64,000 nucleotides of DNA from Rhododendron vialii (lineage: Eukaryota; Streptophyta; Magnoliopsida; Ericales; Ericaceae): the NCBI RefSeq assembly GCF_030253575.1, contig NC_080568.1, positions 30,345,001 through 30,409,000 on the forward strand, written 5' to 3'. Position numbers and translations under genes: made by a program. Under the pieces are notes generated by a model, which saw only the letters and a list, made by a program, of their open reading frames with translations, was not told the DNA's origin and made no database searches. Every line of letters starts with the position of its first letter. Within the stretch, counting starts at the first letter, position 1. Below, piece by piece: positions 34,360-46,419 of this stretch.

Positions 34360-36740
34360 CATCCTTTATCAATATTAACCTCTTCCACCACTGGTTTCTT
34401 TGTAGCTACCATCCCAATGCTCTTTTCCGGGATGGCTCGACAACAGCCTCCAATGGCATAAGTTATGTCCAGCCTAGTACATGAGACCAAAGTTATGAAT
34501 CTCGTACTGTATCAGCCGGTACGTACCGATATTGTCCAAATCCGTTACCCTCTAATTTCGTGCCGGATATGGATACTCCCTCATACCCTTCCCTTCATCC
34601 GTTATGGGATACAGATTTGCTCAACTTGGTACGAGGATTCATCAGAACCCCCAAAACATTCTCATTCGAAACATCATGGAACCTCAAAGCTTTCCCAAGC
34701 CCATACTTTTGCTTGATGAGGAGATCATCCAACTAAGTTACAGTAGCAGCAGGAGGGAGAGAGAGAGCGCTTTGTGTGGGTCAGTCTCGGACTCGTCGGC
34801 GAAAAAGTCAAGCTACTCTTTGATTCGAGTCATATTGAATGAAATATATACCATTGGTTGATATGGGTTATTGAATTCACTAATGATGTATTGACAAGCT
34901 TACAGTGACGACCAAGCAGTTGGTCAACATTTCCCAGTTGTATTTTTTTAAACGTCTCTTTGCTCAAATTAGAAGTATACTTCTCATAACCTTGACCTTA
35001 TCTAACCTCTCTTCTGAGTTCTGAGGATTACAGTCCAGTTTCAGTTTAGATCTGCTAGATTCCAAGATGAATTGTATCAGAAAAGTTCATTCACGCCAAA
35101 ACTTAGCTTAATTATAAACTTCGATAACTGCTTAAACATCACATTAGCGGAACACAAAACGCACTACTTTTAACGGTTAATTAAATCGTTTAGTTTAGTT
35201 TGTTACACAAATTTGATTTAGTTTCATATATATGAATATCGATGTTCGATTAACGTAACGTTTAGTGCGGAAAAGCTTATGCATAAGCTAGGAAATGAAG
35301 GGTTCCAATGATTAGTTTGGATCCCAAGCAAGTTCATAATCACTCAAAAGTCAAAACTGGACCAGAGCTCAATCCAATATATATAAGCGCTCTCTCTCTC
35401 TCGTCTACATCCAACAGAGGAATTATTAATGACTACTATCTGATCACCTCTCTCCCTAGATGCTGCTCTAAACTTTAAAAAACTTGCAAGAACATTAAGA
35501 TTTATTCTAGATTAATAACTTGTTCAGTGGTTAAACTCAACAATGACTTCATACGCATTCCTCACAGATTCTAAAAGCCATGATACCTCAAAAACTAATT
35601 ACTATTAGGACTGCGTCTTCAAACAAACAAAATGAAAAAGAGAAGGAAAAAAAGGACTGCGTCAATGAAGTTTTTTATTTCGTCTAAATACCTCTTTAGA
35701 AAAAACAAGTATAAGAAGGCAGCACTGACGTGGACATGCGACGCAACAAGATAGGGGATGACAGGAACCATTTGGCAGTCAAATCTCCGAAAATTAAGGG
35801 ACACAGGACACGGCAATACGCTCAGGAAAAATATGTGATGTGTGTTTTATGATATAATACCATATACTATATTGTTCTTCACGTTTATCTGTGTCATAAA
35901 ACTGTTTCACCACAAACCTTTAATCACCCGCACGTGTCTTTATATTCAACCAACCATCATCTACGAAGTATGAGTACTTCTAAAATCATGTCGTACCCGT
36001 AACGTTGTACTGGGCACGGGTGCTTTGCATGGTACTCTAAATATGTAGTGTCAGAAAATTTTCACCACTTTTTCCATACCCCAAAAGTACCCTAATATGT
36101 CATGCCCTACTCATCTAAGTTCATAAGACTTCCTTTTTCAATGTGTAGCATGATTGTAGAATAAAGATTTTGGTCGCTATGTTCTTTAGTATAACGGCAT
36201 TCAACACTTATGTTTACCTTAAGTTTGTTTTTGAACTGCTATTTGATGTTGGATTTCTTATTGCCCAAGTGATTTAGTTATTTCTTTTAGTTAAAATGTA
36301 ATTATTATTTTTAATACATTGCTCTAAATTACAAAAAATTATTCTTTTATTGTCATACTACAGGTGTACCCCTACCTTACTTTGTTCAGGTTTTGCCATA
36401 TTGACGTACTTGTACACGTGCTTCTTAGACCATCTATCATACAAAAAGTAGACCCCCATGATTGTCCTAACTCTAACGCGCTCCTAAAGTGCCTCTGAAG
36501 TGTCCAAATGGAAAAGCTAGAAAAGTATAGGACATTGACACACTGTTAAGTATGGTATGGAACACGTGTCCCAAGAGTGTCGGTTTCCGCCAAGTGTCCG
36601 ATACTGGCACATGATGCCCGGCGAATTGTCCGTACTGTATAGACAACAACTATAAGAGCTGTGCTTAGCCTTCTGGAGTGCTCAGCCGTTTAACAATGAT
36701 AACAAAGTCCTTATTCAAGATTTTATCAAATTCACTCCAA
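34360..36740. other. Intergenic DNA, 2.4 kb
   Basis: AT-rich, no gene recognised. Short CT and GA runs at 34755 and 35391. Open frames have no family features. Confidence 0.5.
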
Positions 36741-36886
36741 GCTTAGTTCTCTTTTAAGACCCACCAAACCAATTTCTCACATGTATCAAGCACCTCCAAT
36801 AGGTCCCAATCCAGCTTAGTTCTCTTTTAAGACCCACCAAACCAATTTCTCACATGTATCAAGCACCTCCAATTGGTCCCAATCCA
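36741..36886. repeat. 73-bp tandem duplication
   Basis: GCTTAGTTCTCTTTTAAGAC through GGTCCCAATCC occurs at 36741 and 36814 with essentially one difference (AATAGG against AATTGG). Confidence 0.92.
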
Positions 36887-37967
36887 ACTCCCTTCTTGGA
36901 TTCCCTGTGAGTCATTTTCTATCAAAAGTTTTATATTCACAATATCGTGTTGATCTCCAAGTAAACTATCATTTCTGGTTTATTCTTACACTTTGTTTCA
37001 AGGAAATTCAATAATTTGACAGACTCTTCCCACAGATCTCTACAACATATATGTCTCTAACCGATATTATATAGTCCGTTTAAAACCCAAAATATTAAGG
37101 CTTATAGTCAACGGTTTAGCTTAACCCCCGATCCCAAAGGAGACTAGGTGTGCGCGTGACTTCTTGAATTGAAGGGCTGACTCATTCGTTCAAGAATCAA
37201 GAACCTACATAACAGAGTTGACATTTCATTGGATCAACCGCCAAGGTTCCTCGAAACTCCTTGAACCCTATGTCATCTCAGCTATTGCTCAGTCGCGTGA
37301 CCGATGTGGCATTTTTCTGTCACATGATATGAGAAAAAAGTAGTTTTCGGTACAAGTGATGACTCCGTCTACCAATGCTTATTCTCCTACCTTCTTTACC
37401 TTCTTCGCTAATCCTTGATCCTTAGAAATTCCTCTCCTACTCTCTTAATATACTTCGAAGTTGGAACCATATACTATGCTCAGAATCTTCAAACACAAAT
37501 ATCAGGGTATGATCGGTAACTGAGAGTGAGTTAGGACAAGGGAACATGGATTTCTGAGGCAGAGCCGTGCCATGATAAGCCTGGTTCAATAAAATAAACT
37601 AGTGAGCTTTATATTCCCTTGCCCATTCAAAAGTCAAAGACCCAAGAGTACACTCAAGGAACATAATTTAAACAATTGAGTACAGTATGTGAGTGAAGTC
37701 ACAGTTTAGATTCATTCTGCACCAAGAAATGTTCTTGTGAAGTTTGGCTCGGTCTTCCCTTTAACACGAAAGTTCAATGAAATTAGCTCTCTAATTCTGT
37801 CTCTCTTCCTTCATCTTAGTTGACTCCTTCAGATATCCTATATATTCGATTCACTTCATCTTCCACAGCTTTCCATTTCAAATACACCTAATTCTTTATC
37901 CCTCCTTTTGTTTCGTTCTTCCCTTAGTTCTTCCTTGGTTCGCAGATTAGAAGAAGAGCAAAAAGAC
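36887..37967. other. Upstream region of the MOCOS-like gene
   Basis: AT-rich. CCTATATATTCG at about 37838 is a possible TATA box, about 125 bases before the ATG. Nothing else recognised. Confidence 0.4.
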
Positions 37968-39438
37968 ATGATGGGGAGGAACCGTGAGGAACATATCACC
38001 TTGCATACCAGTTCTAAGGTAAGAACTCATATTTCAAGGCAAAAGTCTGTTTTTGTCCAGTTAAGTAATGTTCTTGAAGCTGTGTTTGGATCATGGATTT
38101 GTGGAGGGATACATGAAGGTAAAGGAAACCCTACGAAGATAATGAACTGAAGAGCCTAAAATTAATCTCATTTTCCTATGCTTGTGCTTATATTCCATAA
38201 CTCCCTTCATAAACGAAAGATCCAAACACAGTTTAAAAGTTTCCATGCCTAAAGCTTTGCAATAATCCTAAATTCTAATGATAATTGACAACAAATCAGG
38301 CACCAGTGGAAGGTGATTTAAGGAAGTGCGCGTTTGCTTCTATTCCCAAGCCACCAATCCAACATAACAGACCAAGCAGCAGCATGGTCATCAAGGTAAA
38401 ACTGAAATCCCAACTCATCTGTGTTATTCATGGATTCCTAATCAAGTCTTGATACCTGATAATGAAAACAAAACTTGGTGGAAAAAACAGAAAGCCAATA
38501 CGGTGATACCTGCTCACATAATAGCCGAAGCCATATCAACACTCCACGGTCTTGATCTGAGATGGTCAGGCCCGATCACGCCAACTGAAAGGCAATATGT
38601 TGAACAATACGTCCTTGCGAAATACCCAGAATACTCCAATGCGCTAGTTGAAGGAGGAGAAAAGACTGATCTCTACAATCTCTGCATCAAAGAAGAGCCA
38701 TCAGATTCCCCATTAGATGACAAGCGGAAATCGCCACGTGTTAGTTCCAGAGACTCATCGTCGACACCCTCATTTGGAAGCAATCTCCCTGATTTAGACA
38801 AAACCCAGTTGGAGGCATCAAGGTTGCTTGACATTCTAACTAAGAAATCCTCATTTCCAGGGAGTTTTATTTCCATTCCAGAAATCCAAGCGAGAAACAA
38901 AGTTTTGAAGCACTGCGGATTACCGGATGAAGAGTACCTTGTTCTCTTTACTTCAACGTACAAAGATGCAATGATGTTAGTAGGGGAGAGTTACCCTTTT
39001 TTCAGGGGAAACTTCTACATGACTGTTATTGGTGAAGAATCCGATTACATAAGAGAGTTTGCGAGTTATAAGGAATCGAAAGTGATTGTAGCACCAGAAA
39101 CTTGGCTGGATTTGAGGATCAAGGGATCGCAACTCAGTCAGTATTTTAGGCGGAAATGTAAGCATAGTCCTAAAGGACTGTTTTCTTACCCAGTCGATGT
39201 GAATGGGACACGTTATTCGATGCATTGGGTATCGGAAGCTCATAGGAACTCATGGCATGTTTTGCTTGATGCGACCACATTGGTTGTGGGAGAGGACCGG
39301 TTGAACCTCGCGCTTCATCGGCCTGACTTTGTGTTGTGCAGTCCTGATAATAATCGTGCTGATCATTCAACGATCACCTGCCTTCTGGTCAGAAGAAAAT
39401 CCTTTGATACACCTGTTTCAGCTCAGGGATATGAGTAA
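37968..39438 (+). CDS. Molybdenum cofactor sulfurase-like / PLP-transferase-fold protein
   Basis: Three exons in phase 0: 37968-38018, 38300-38395 and 38491-39438, giving about 364 residues starting MMGRNREEH. Part of a plant family annotated as PLP-dependent transferase or MoCo-sulfurase-like. Conserved segments include ARNKVLKHCGLPDEEYLVLF, YKDAMMLVGESYPFF, APETWLDLRIKGSQLSQYFR, HRNSWHVLLDATTLV and a C-terminus ending CLLVRRKSFDT. The WHVLLDA core (Asp that contacts the PLP ring nitrogen) is present. The SFYKxFG motif with the Schiff-base lysine seen in ABA3-type and large At4g37100-type members is absent; the corresponding place reads DFVLCSPDNNRADHS. It also lacks the MOSC domain and the long N-terminal part. 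It is open throughout with good splice sites, so it is probably expressed but may not be a PLP enzyme. Confidence 0.85.
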
Positions 39439-39885
39439 CATGCTTGTATGCTATTATATAAGATTTTGCTATAAGCAGCCCACTGGACTGTAAATAAGGT
39501 GATGGAATTTTAATACACATCTCACAACCTCAATGCACTTCCCCATGTGTAGTTCTATACCTTCATCACATATACCAATGCACTTTTTCACCTTATTGGA
39601 GTGGACTTTTTTGAGCATTTTCACCTTATAAGATCTGTGAAATAGTAGAGAAAATTTTATGCACTTCTGCCCGATGAAGCTCAGAGTGGGAACGGCTGTC
39701 ATTTCAAACAGCTCATTGAACGGTTAATCTTTCCAAAATCCCAGATTGATAGCATCGCCAGAAATATCAATTGCTGTCACAAGTTCATAAATCTTCTATG
39801 GTAATGAATGTGGTACTTGATTCTCTTTCCTGCAAGTTGATAGAACCACAAAACTGACTTGAGATTAGACCATCTTTGGCCTATG

Positions 39886-40258
39886 CAGGTTTTCTTCAAA
39901 CAGAACACAAAGTTTCTCAATCCACTGAGAATTGTAACAACCATGACGGTAAAGATAAACAAACATTGGCCATTTGTGCACCTACTTGTGCAGACTGCAG
40001 AACACAGTAAAGTTGGCCCAGGATTTCAGATAACTTACCTGAAAGGGCTAGTTAAAGGCAATGTCATTTGGTGGTTAAAGCCAGGTTTTCTTCAAACAGA
40101 ACACAAAGTTTATCAAGCCACAGAGAATTGTAACAACCATGACTGTAAAGATAAACAAACATTGGCCATTTGCGCACCTACTTGTGCAGAACATAGTATA
40201 GTTGGCCCAAGATTTTGAATAACTTACCCGAAAGGGCTAGTCTCATTTGGTTCATTGC
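39886..40258. repeat. 196-bp tandem duplication downstream of the MOCOS-like gene
   Basis: CAGGTTTTCTTCAAACAGAA starts at 39886 and 40082. GTAACAACCATGAC, AAACATTGGCCATTTG and CGAAAGGGCTAG-like words recur in each unit at about 90% identity, with small gaps in the second. Confidence 0.88.
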
Positions 40259-40272
40259 TGCTGTTAAAAATA

Positions 40273-40907
40273 AGGGCAAAGTTCACTTTGACTACCTGTG
40301 GTTATCGCCATGTGCGGATATCCCCTCATGGTTCAAAACTGACCACATAACCTACCTGTGGTTTTAAAAATGTGCGGATAGACCTCCTGCCGTCATGTTT
40401 TCCATCCATATTAACGGACACAATATTAAAAGACCGATACACCCTCATCATGTCCCTTGATTCTTCTTCTTTTTTAAATCTAACCACACCATCCCCTATA
40501 CCAAAAATTGAATCCAAACCGTTGATATTGTAAATTTTGACGAGTACTACATTTATGCCAAAATTTAAGTAAATAAAAAAATGAAAAGCTCATGGTCGAA
40601 TCGATTTTGTTATGAAATTAAAATTTCAAATTTGAATTTACTAAAAGTTAGATCACTTGGTTATTGATGCCTAATCGAGATGATTTTTTACAGTGATACT
40701 CTATTCTTTATTTAATACATTATGAACGACTCAGATTACATTCTAGAGACGTGTGAGATACACCTCTGTTAATATGGATGGAAAACATGACGGCATGGGT
40801 CTAGCTGCATATTTTCAAAACCACATGTAGGCTATGTGGTCAGTTTTGAACCATGAGGGGTATCCGCACATGGCGATAATCACAGAGAGTGAAAGTGGAC
40901 TTTGCCC
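40273..40907. mobile_element. Foldback MITE, 635 bp
   Basis: The arms 40273-40425 and 40762-40907 are inverted copies: GGGCAAAGTTCACTTTGACT, GGTTCAAAACTGACCACAT and CATGTTTTCCATCCATATTA all recur as complements. The middle is AT-rich and non-coding. TAA/TAC at the borders may be a 3-bp target duplication. Confidence 0.82.
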
Positions 40908-41060
40908 TACTTTTTTCTTTACCCTCACAGTGTATCACCACAGCACCAAAGGGTGCTGCCCCATCTCTCTAAATCTCCATCTCTATACTACACTGTCTAC
41001 ACTGGTATTCCTCTCTCATTCGTTCACATATACATACACGAAATGAAAGAGGAAAACACG
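40908..41060. repeat. Dispersed repeat segment, copy A
   Basis: AAAGGGTGCTGCCCCATCTC, CATCTCTATACTACAC and ACACGAAATGAAAGAGGAAA match 48840-48925 and 60080-60205 in the same orientation. It is the tail of the larger repeat best seen at 59860-60205. Confidence 0.85.
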
Positions 41061-41070
41061 GCAAAGGCTA

Positions 41071-41389
41071 TGATGCTCCCAAGTGGTATGGGAGCATCAT
41101 ACTCCCAATGAATTATAGGCAATACTTACCATTCACTAAGGCAACACTTACCATTGTATGGTAAGTTCTGCCTTATACAATGGTAAGTGTTGCCTTAGTG
41201 AATGGTAAGTATTGTCTGTTCTGTGGTAAGTAATCTTCCGTTTTTTAGATCAAAACCGCCTCATTTTTAACAAAACCACCCTATTTTTAGTTTTTGGTTT
41301 TGATCTAAGGGCTGTGATTTATCTATTTTCAATCCAAAGGCTGTAATTCATTGGGAGTATGATGCTCCCATACCACTTGGGAGCATCAC
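41071..41389. mobile_element. Nested foldback MITE, 319 bp
   Basis: Outer arms TGATGCTCCCAAGTGGTATG and its complement at 41344-41389 are near-perfect and continue as GGGAGCATCATACTCCCAAT. Inner arms GCAATACTTACCATTCACTA and ACCATTGTATGGTAAG form a second hairpin at 41118-41212. No coding capacity. Confidence 0.85.
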
Positions 41390-42109
41390 AGAAGTTTTGG
41401 GAAAACACAAGGCTGTCTACACTGGTATTCCTTTCTTATGTGAAGTTATGAAAAAGCGGAGCAAAACCTGGGAGTTAAGTCGTGGTCCCAGGATGGGAGA
41501 CAGCGGCGCGTGGGTAACAATATTGGGTTTGATCCTCTGTGATCAAATCTATTTTCGTGAAAATAATTTCACACAAATCATCTCTGATTACAAACTAATC
41601 AGAATTTGAATAATATGATAATCAACATGGTACATCTTCTTGACACGATCAACAACTTCAACAATTTAGATCATAAAAATAAACCGGAATGAGTTCACAA
41701 TTTACAAATTACACATTACAAGAGAAACATAGTGATATTAGATTTGCTCTAGTGTGGCCAAATCTATTTTATTAAAAATAAATTCATACAAATCATCTCC
41801 GATTGTAAACTAATCAATATTCGATTAACGTAATATTTAACAAGATATATCTTATTGACAAGATCTACAATTTGAACAGTTCGATTATGTAAAAAAACCA
41901 GATTGAATTCACAATTTACTAATTACAAAGTTTCAACATACTTCTCATGTTCAACTTGAGAAGTCTTAATTAACCCGGGCGACGTCGTTTTTGAAGGACC
42001 TCGCGTCTGATAAACGCGAGCTCGTGTTGACTTCCTTGTCCTTCAAAAAATGCAGGCCTTAATTATCTTCTGTTTCATTTCCCAAAAAATAGCGAGGAGA
42101 GAGAGAGAG

Positions 42110-42417
42110 ATGACCGGAGAAGAGGTGGTGGGCCTCGCTGGCCCAAAGGTCGTTCGCCTGCTCTACTTCGTCGGCGGCGGATGTAATAATCTTCTTCTTC
42201 TTTAGCCACTACTATCGATCAATTCGTATTGATTTTTGTGTGTGTGGTTGGATTATGCTCATAGTATTCAGCATTGTTGTAATTAGAAACCCTTTTGGGC
42301 GATTTTGTTTCAGTCATATGCACGGCGGCAATCAACAAGTGGAGATATATTCAACGTAAGTCCGTTCAATTACCGGAGAAACCGTCCAATGCGGTACAGA
42401 AAGCAGTCGAAGGATAA
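42110..42417 (+). CDS. Small single-pass membrane protein, 58 residues
   Basis: Two exons: 42110-42182 (donor GTAATA) and 42314-42417 (acceptor TTTCAG), phase 1. The product begins MTGEEVVGLAGPKVVRLLYF, continues VGGGFICTAAINKWRYIQRK and ends AVQKAVEG. A hydrophobic segment covers residues 14-31, followed by a basic Lys/Trp/Arg stretch, the pattern of a small tail- or signal-anchored protein. I recall similar short uncharacterised plant proteins (MSGEEV..GPKVLRLLYFVGAG) but no assigned function. GAGAGA precedes the ATG. A truncated copy is at 49544-49782. The exon 2 sequence is conserved in frame between the two copies, which supports real coding. Confidence 0.72.
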
Positions 42418-42580
42418 TCAATCGCCTCGTGTTTTAGGGTTCCATCAAAGCTCAGTGAGTAATTCATACATGATGATTCAGTGGCCTCTTTGCTGCAGAA
42501 ATTTGTATTTGGAGATTGAAATACCCAGTACTTTTTTTTGTAGACAATTCGTGATCCAATGCAACTAAAGTCTGGACCTT

Positions 42581-43680
42581 GCACACATACATCATTAAAG
42601 ATCAGTGTCTTTGGGCTATGGAGGTTCCGTGTGATGCCTCTTGGACTATGAGAAAGCTGCTTGGTCTTGGAAGGTTCGGTCAATCCCTCATTAAATATCA
42701 GATTGGTAATGGAGAAAGGACCTTCTTGTGGTGGGATAATTGGCACCCTCTTGGTCCCTTATATGATCGATTTGGGGATAGAGTGGTGCATAATGCTGGC
42801 AGATCTTTAAGGGCTAAGGTGGCTTCAATAGTGGAAAATGGGGCTTGGAGATGGCCCAGATTAAGAAACCCCCTTATTCAGACCATCATCTCTCACACTT
42901 CTCAGAATTTGGTTACACACCCTGAGTAATTTGGGTGCCTCATCGTAGGGGTATTTTCACTATTAAAGTCTGCTTGGGAAGCTATTCAGGAGAAATTCCC
43001 TATTCAGCCTCGGTTCAAGGTTATTTGCGGTAGTCATAATGTCCCTAGATGGTCTTATACTTTGGTTGGCAGCTCTTCGTAGATTGAGTACTAAGGACAG
43101 ATTGAGAAACTGGGGTATGGTTGTGGATGCTCTTTGTTGCCTTTGCCAAGATGAGGAGGAATCACATCATCACTTGTTCTTTGATTGTTCATATTTTACA
43201 CGTGTTTGGTAGTACATGGTGTCAAAGAATAGAGTGGTTGGCATTCCAAATAATATGGGAGATGTCCTTGATTGGTTGCAGGGCAATGTATCTTGGGATA
43301 GTTTCAGATTCGTTAGTTTGAAGTGTACATTGGCAGCTATTGCTTATGGTCTTTGGCAGGAAAGAAACTCTCGTATTTTCTGTGCAAAGATGAAGGATCA
43401 TACATAGGTGGCAACAGATATAGCCAATGGGATTCGTGCTTTCCTTAGCTCTAGAAGGAATGTAATTCGGAGTATTTGTGAGATATGGGTCCTGCCTCAT
43501 AGGATCATGCAATCTGTATAGTTTTTTTTTTACAGTGTGTTCTTTGATTTTGTTTTCTTGTTTAGAGTTGTTAAGTATGGCTGCTTGTATTGTTGTTTCT
43601 TGTAAGGAGATTCTATCCCTTGTACTTTGTTTCTTGGTTTGAGCCTAATAAAATTTTGTGCACTTATCAAAAAAAAAAAG
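42581..43680 (+). mobile_element. 5'-truncated L1-type LINE, 1.1 kb
   Basis: Flanked by an 11-bp target duplication GTCTGGACCTT (42570-42580, 43681-43691) and ending in an A-tail (43669-43679). The empty site is seen in the duplicated block near 49945. The translation shows the ORF2 C-terminus: IGNGERTFLWWDNWHPLGPL, then the zinc-binding reverse-transcriptase domain CCLCQDEEESHHHLFFDC, then LAAIAYGLWQERNSRIFC. Several stops and frameshifts. It inserted after the block duplication, or at least on this copy only. Confidence 0.92.
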
Positions 43681-44010
43681 GTCTGGACCTTTTTTGTGAT
43701 TTATAGTTATCAAAAAAAGAAAAGAAAAAAAGTCTGGCCTTTTCAATGCGCATATGTAAATATATTTGCTCAAATTTTCAAAATGTTGATGAGGGTCGGG
43801 GGGAAGTTAGTTTAGTTGGTGTGGATTTGGATTTTGAATGCTTCGATGATGTTTAGGTAATGTAAATCTAATGAGAACGAGGGAAGCGGTTGAATGTGAA
43901 GAATTTTGCAACGAAGTTGTGGAATTATGCTTGGTGACCGCCTTGCAATGCTACCTATGGTTAGAATGACCCTAATTATTTGGCGAAATTATTAGATGAG
44001 ACTAACCAAA

Positions 44011-45700
44011 ATAAACATATAGGCTTCGTTTTGATGGATCATGGATGGATGTGGAATTGTGGACCTATAGGTGGCTTGTGAGAAACAGTGGGAAGATGGA
44101 CTGGAGGTAGAAGTGGCGTATTTTATCGAAATCTTATGTAACTGCGATCCTTGTTTTTGTTTCGTTCTCAACATCACTGCAATCCTTAGCATGAACGTTT
44201 TTAATTCGCTCCTATTTGGTGGTCATTTCAAATCCAAATTCCAGAGCGATAAAGCTCCAAAACTCAATCTCTAATTGTCATTTTGAGCTATTCATAATGT
44301 CAAATCCCTTCAGTTGAAATCCACATTTATCAGAACAAGCCTTAGACTACATAATCTTGATCATTCTAACAAACATAGATGTGCTCTCCGCTAGGGTCTT
44401 TTGTTCTTCTGGAGCTTGGGTTAGACTCATTTGTCACTTAGGTTTGAGGTGGAAGTGATTCCAAGACCTCCGGTGTCACTCTGGGGAAGCCCACCAAAGC
44501 TATGTTTTGGGCACGGGTGGGAAAGTGCCTGAGTTAGTTCATGCGATGATTGATATCCTTTCGGTTGAATAGGGAAATGGATCATTTTTCTGTTGCCCTT
44601 GTAGATATGATGTGTGCTAGAGTTATGTTCTTGTGGGCCAATATAAAATTTTATACGTGGACTCCTAAATGTGTACGTATAGTGTAGTGCATGATTGTGT
44701 GAGCATGCGTGAACGTGCACGGTTAGCTGGCCGTTCTCAAATGCGAGTCTGGATTAAAGAGAGATTCTTTGGGAATGTAATGCATACCAGGAACATATAT
44801 GTATTGAGCAGAAAAATACGAGTATTACGAGATTTCCATACAACTAAGACATGGCTTCATATACCAGAGGAAAGACAAGACCATGAAAAATGGCTTCCCC
44901 ATGAGTGCAATGTGAGTAAATATGTACACTTGCAGTCCTTTTTTCATAAATCCCTCCTCTCTTTGGGTAATTTCCATGGAGCTAGATGAAGAGACGTCAT
45001 TGTTTTGAAAACAAAGCTGCGCCCGACTCCACCAGTAATGACCACAGCACTTGCACATTTTCACATGAGAATGATTTCACATCCTCATACAGAATGTTCG
45101 GTCTCGAACTAAAAAGAATTGATCGACGTATTTGGGTGCTACTCAAAATTGCAATGGAAGGGAGAACCTATTTGAAACCACAATGCCAAGAATAAAATGT
45201 ATGGATGAATTAAGCCGCAACTCATGACTCCCTCTTTGTCGTTTGGTCTAGAACAACTTTTGGTTTCTGTCTATACACAGGAAACAACTTAAAGAGCCGA
45301 AAAAGCTTATTTTCGAGGTGCTCCATTTAGATGCTTTTTGCTTATAATTTTGAATAATCAAGTACAAGGAGACCTCTATGAGAAGAAGACCTTTGGAGAA
45401 ACAGATGAAAGAAATGGAATCCAAAGGTCAAAAAAAAAGAAAAAAGAAGAGAAGATTTCCAGCAAGGGCAAGCGATGCAGATAAAATAAGACAGAAGATG
45501 TTTTGTGTCGAGTAAAACCAAAAGACGGACGATCCGAATCAACATGACAACATGCCCAGCATCGTTTGCCTGAATGCAGAGTAGGTGGTCTGCAAAAGGT
45601 AACATAATCGCTATTTAAGACAAACTGGCCATCTCCTGGAATCAAATAGTGAAATACAGAAGTGAAAAAATCCCAAAAAAATCATAGCACTGTGATAAGT
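44011..45700. other. Intergenic DNA with unassigned open frames
   Basis: No recognised gene. On the minus strand 45460-45645 reads IPGDGQFVLNSDYVTFCRPP and LHSGKRCWACCHVDSDRPSF, which look protein-like but which I cannot assign. They could belong to the neighbouring PHD-gene remnant or to a transposon. Confidence 0.4.
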
Positions 45701-45711
45701 GTAGTACCTAC

Positions 45712-46113
45712 ATTTTTCCTTGCACAACCGGCAACTTAGCAATACAGAGCCAGTTGCATAACCACTCTGACATGTATTCCCACCAACCATACCGCGTAGA
45801 ACACAAAGACACGAATTTGTTGCATGTATCATCATTTGGATCTTCTTCTTCTTTTTTTGATCGGCGTCATCATTTGGATCACCGCCATCAACTTCGACAG
45901 GATGGGCTTGAGCACATTCAGACCCATTATGTTTGCTCCACGAGTCTACTAGACACTGGAAAAGGAAACTTTCGGACTCGAGAAAAATATTCTCAAATGT
46001 TTGTTGACTTTACTTCCAGCATGAGAGACTCAAATTCTGCGAGAGCAAGAGTTTCTTTGCAGCAGTCGCATCGAATGCCATCTCTGGTTATCCTGTCCTC
46101 AAGCAATACTTGA
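45712..46113 (-). pseudogene. PHD-finger/acetyltransferase (IDM1-like) gene fragment
   Basis: On the minus strand, 46113 to about 46027 reads [20 protein letters not shown] and ALAEFES, the segment before the PHD finger in plant IDM1-like proteins (LLEGKITRDGIxCxCC). Then VDGGDPNDD (about 45870-45898) and, in another frame, GMVGGNTCQSGYATGSVLLS plus CRLCKEK (45715-45815), matching the extended PHD region. The core PHD sequence CGDGGDLICCD is missing, the frames are shifted and a 24-bp insertion splits DPNDD. The N- and C-terminal (GNAT) parts are not found. The family normally acts in chromatin, reading and acetylating histones. Confidence 0.65.
45843..45866 (-). mobile_element. Ultra-short LINE-tail insertion (24 bp)
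   Basis: A 14-bp target duplication TCATCATTTGGATC flanks it (45829-45842, 45867-45880). The minus-strand insert is CGCCGATCAAAAAAAGAAGA plus AGAA: eight bases of element and an A-rich tail. It lies inside the PHD gene remnant. Confidence 0.7.
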
Positions 46114-46419
46114 GTCCTTCTATGGTTCATATATTACAAAGCCTTCGCTGTCTGGATCCAATCCCTTTTTCGAGTGACGACCCACTAGAGCATCTCTTTC
46201 CATGTTCTCTCTCCCTCCGACATGATCTTTGCATTCCCCTCTGAGACGTATTAGCTGGAACGTCTTGTTCACTGTCTGACGATTTCTGTTTTGTTCCTCT
46301 GCCGACATTGTTCTTTTTAAACGTCTTCTTTTGAGTAACTCCTTTGTGTTTCTTATTTGCACCCTCTGTTTCTCCCTTCAATCCCGTTTTGTAGTCCCAT
46401 TTTCTTCTTTGTTATCCTG

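Larger units (their letters stand above)
41460..44010. repeat. Duplicated block A (partner 49290-50390)
   Basis: 41460-42580 and 43681-44010 match 49290-50390 in order and orientation, about 85-90% identical by eye (GGGTTTGATCCTCTGTG, TCATATGCACGGCGGC, GTTCCATCAAAGCTCAGTGA, TAGGTAATGTAAATCTAATG). The partner lacks the LINE at 42581-43680 and most of 41670-42135. The block carries the 58-residue protein gene. Confidence 0.85.

Noticed and set aside
44669-45195. Two overlapping plus-strand open frames of 69-106 residues
   Set aside because: No recognisable motif, no splice logic, no conservation with the duplicated blocks.
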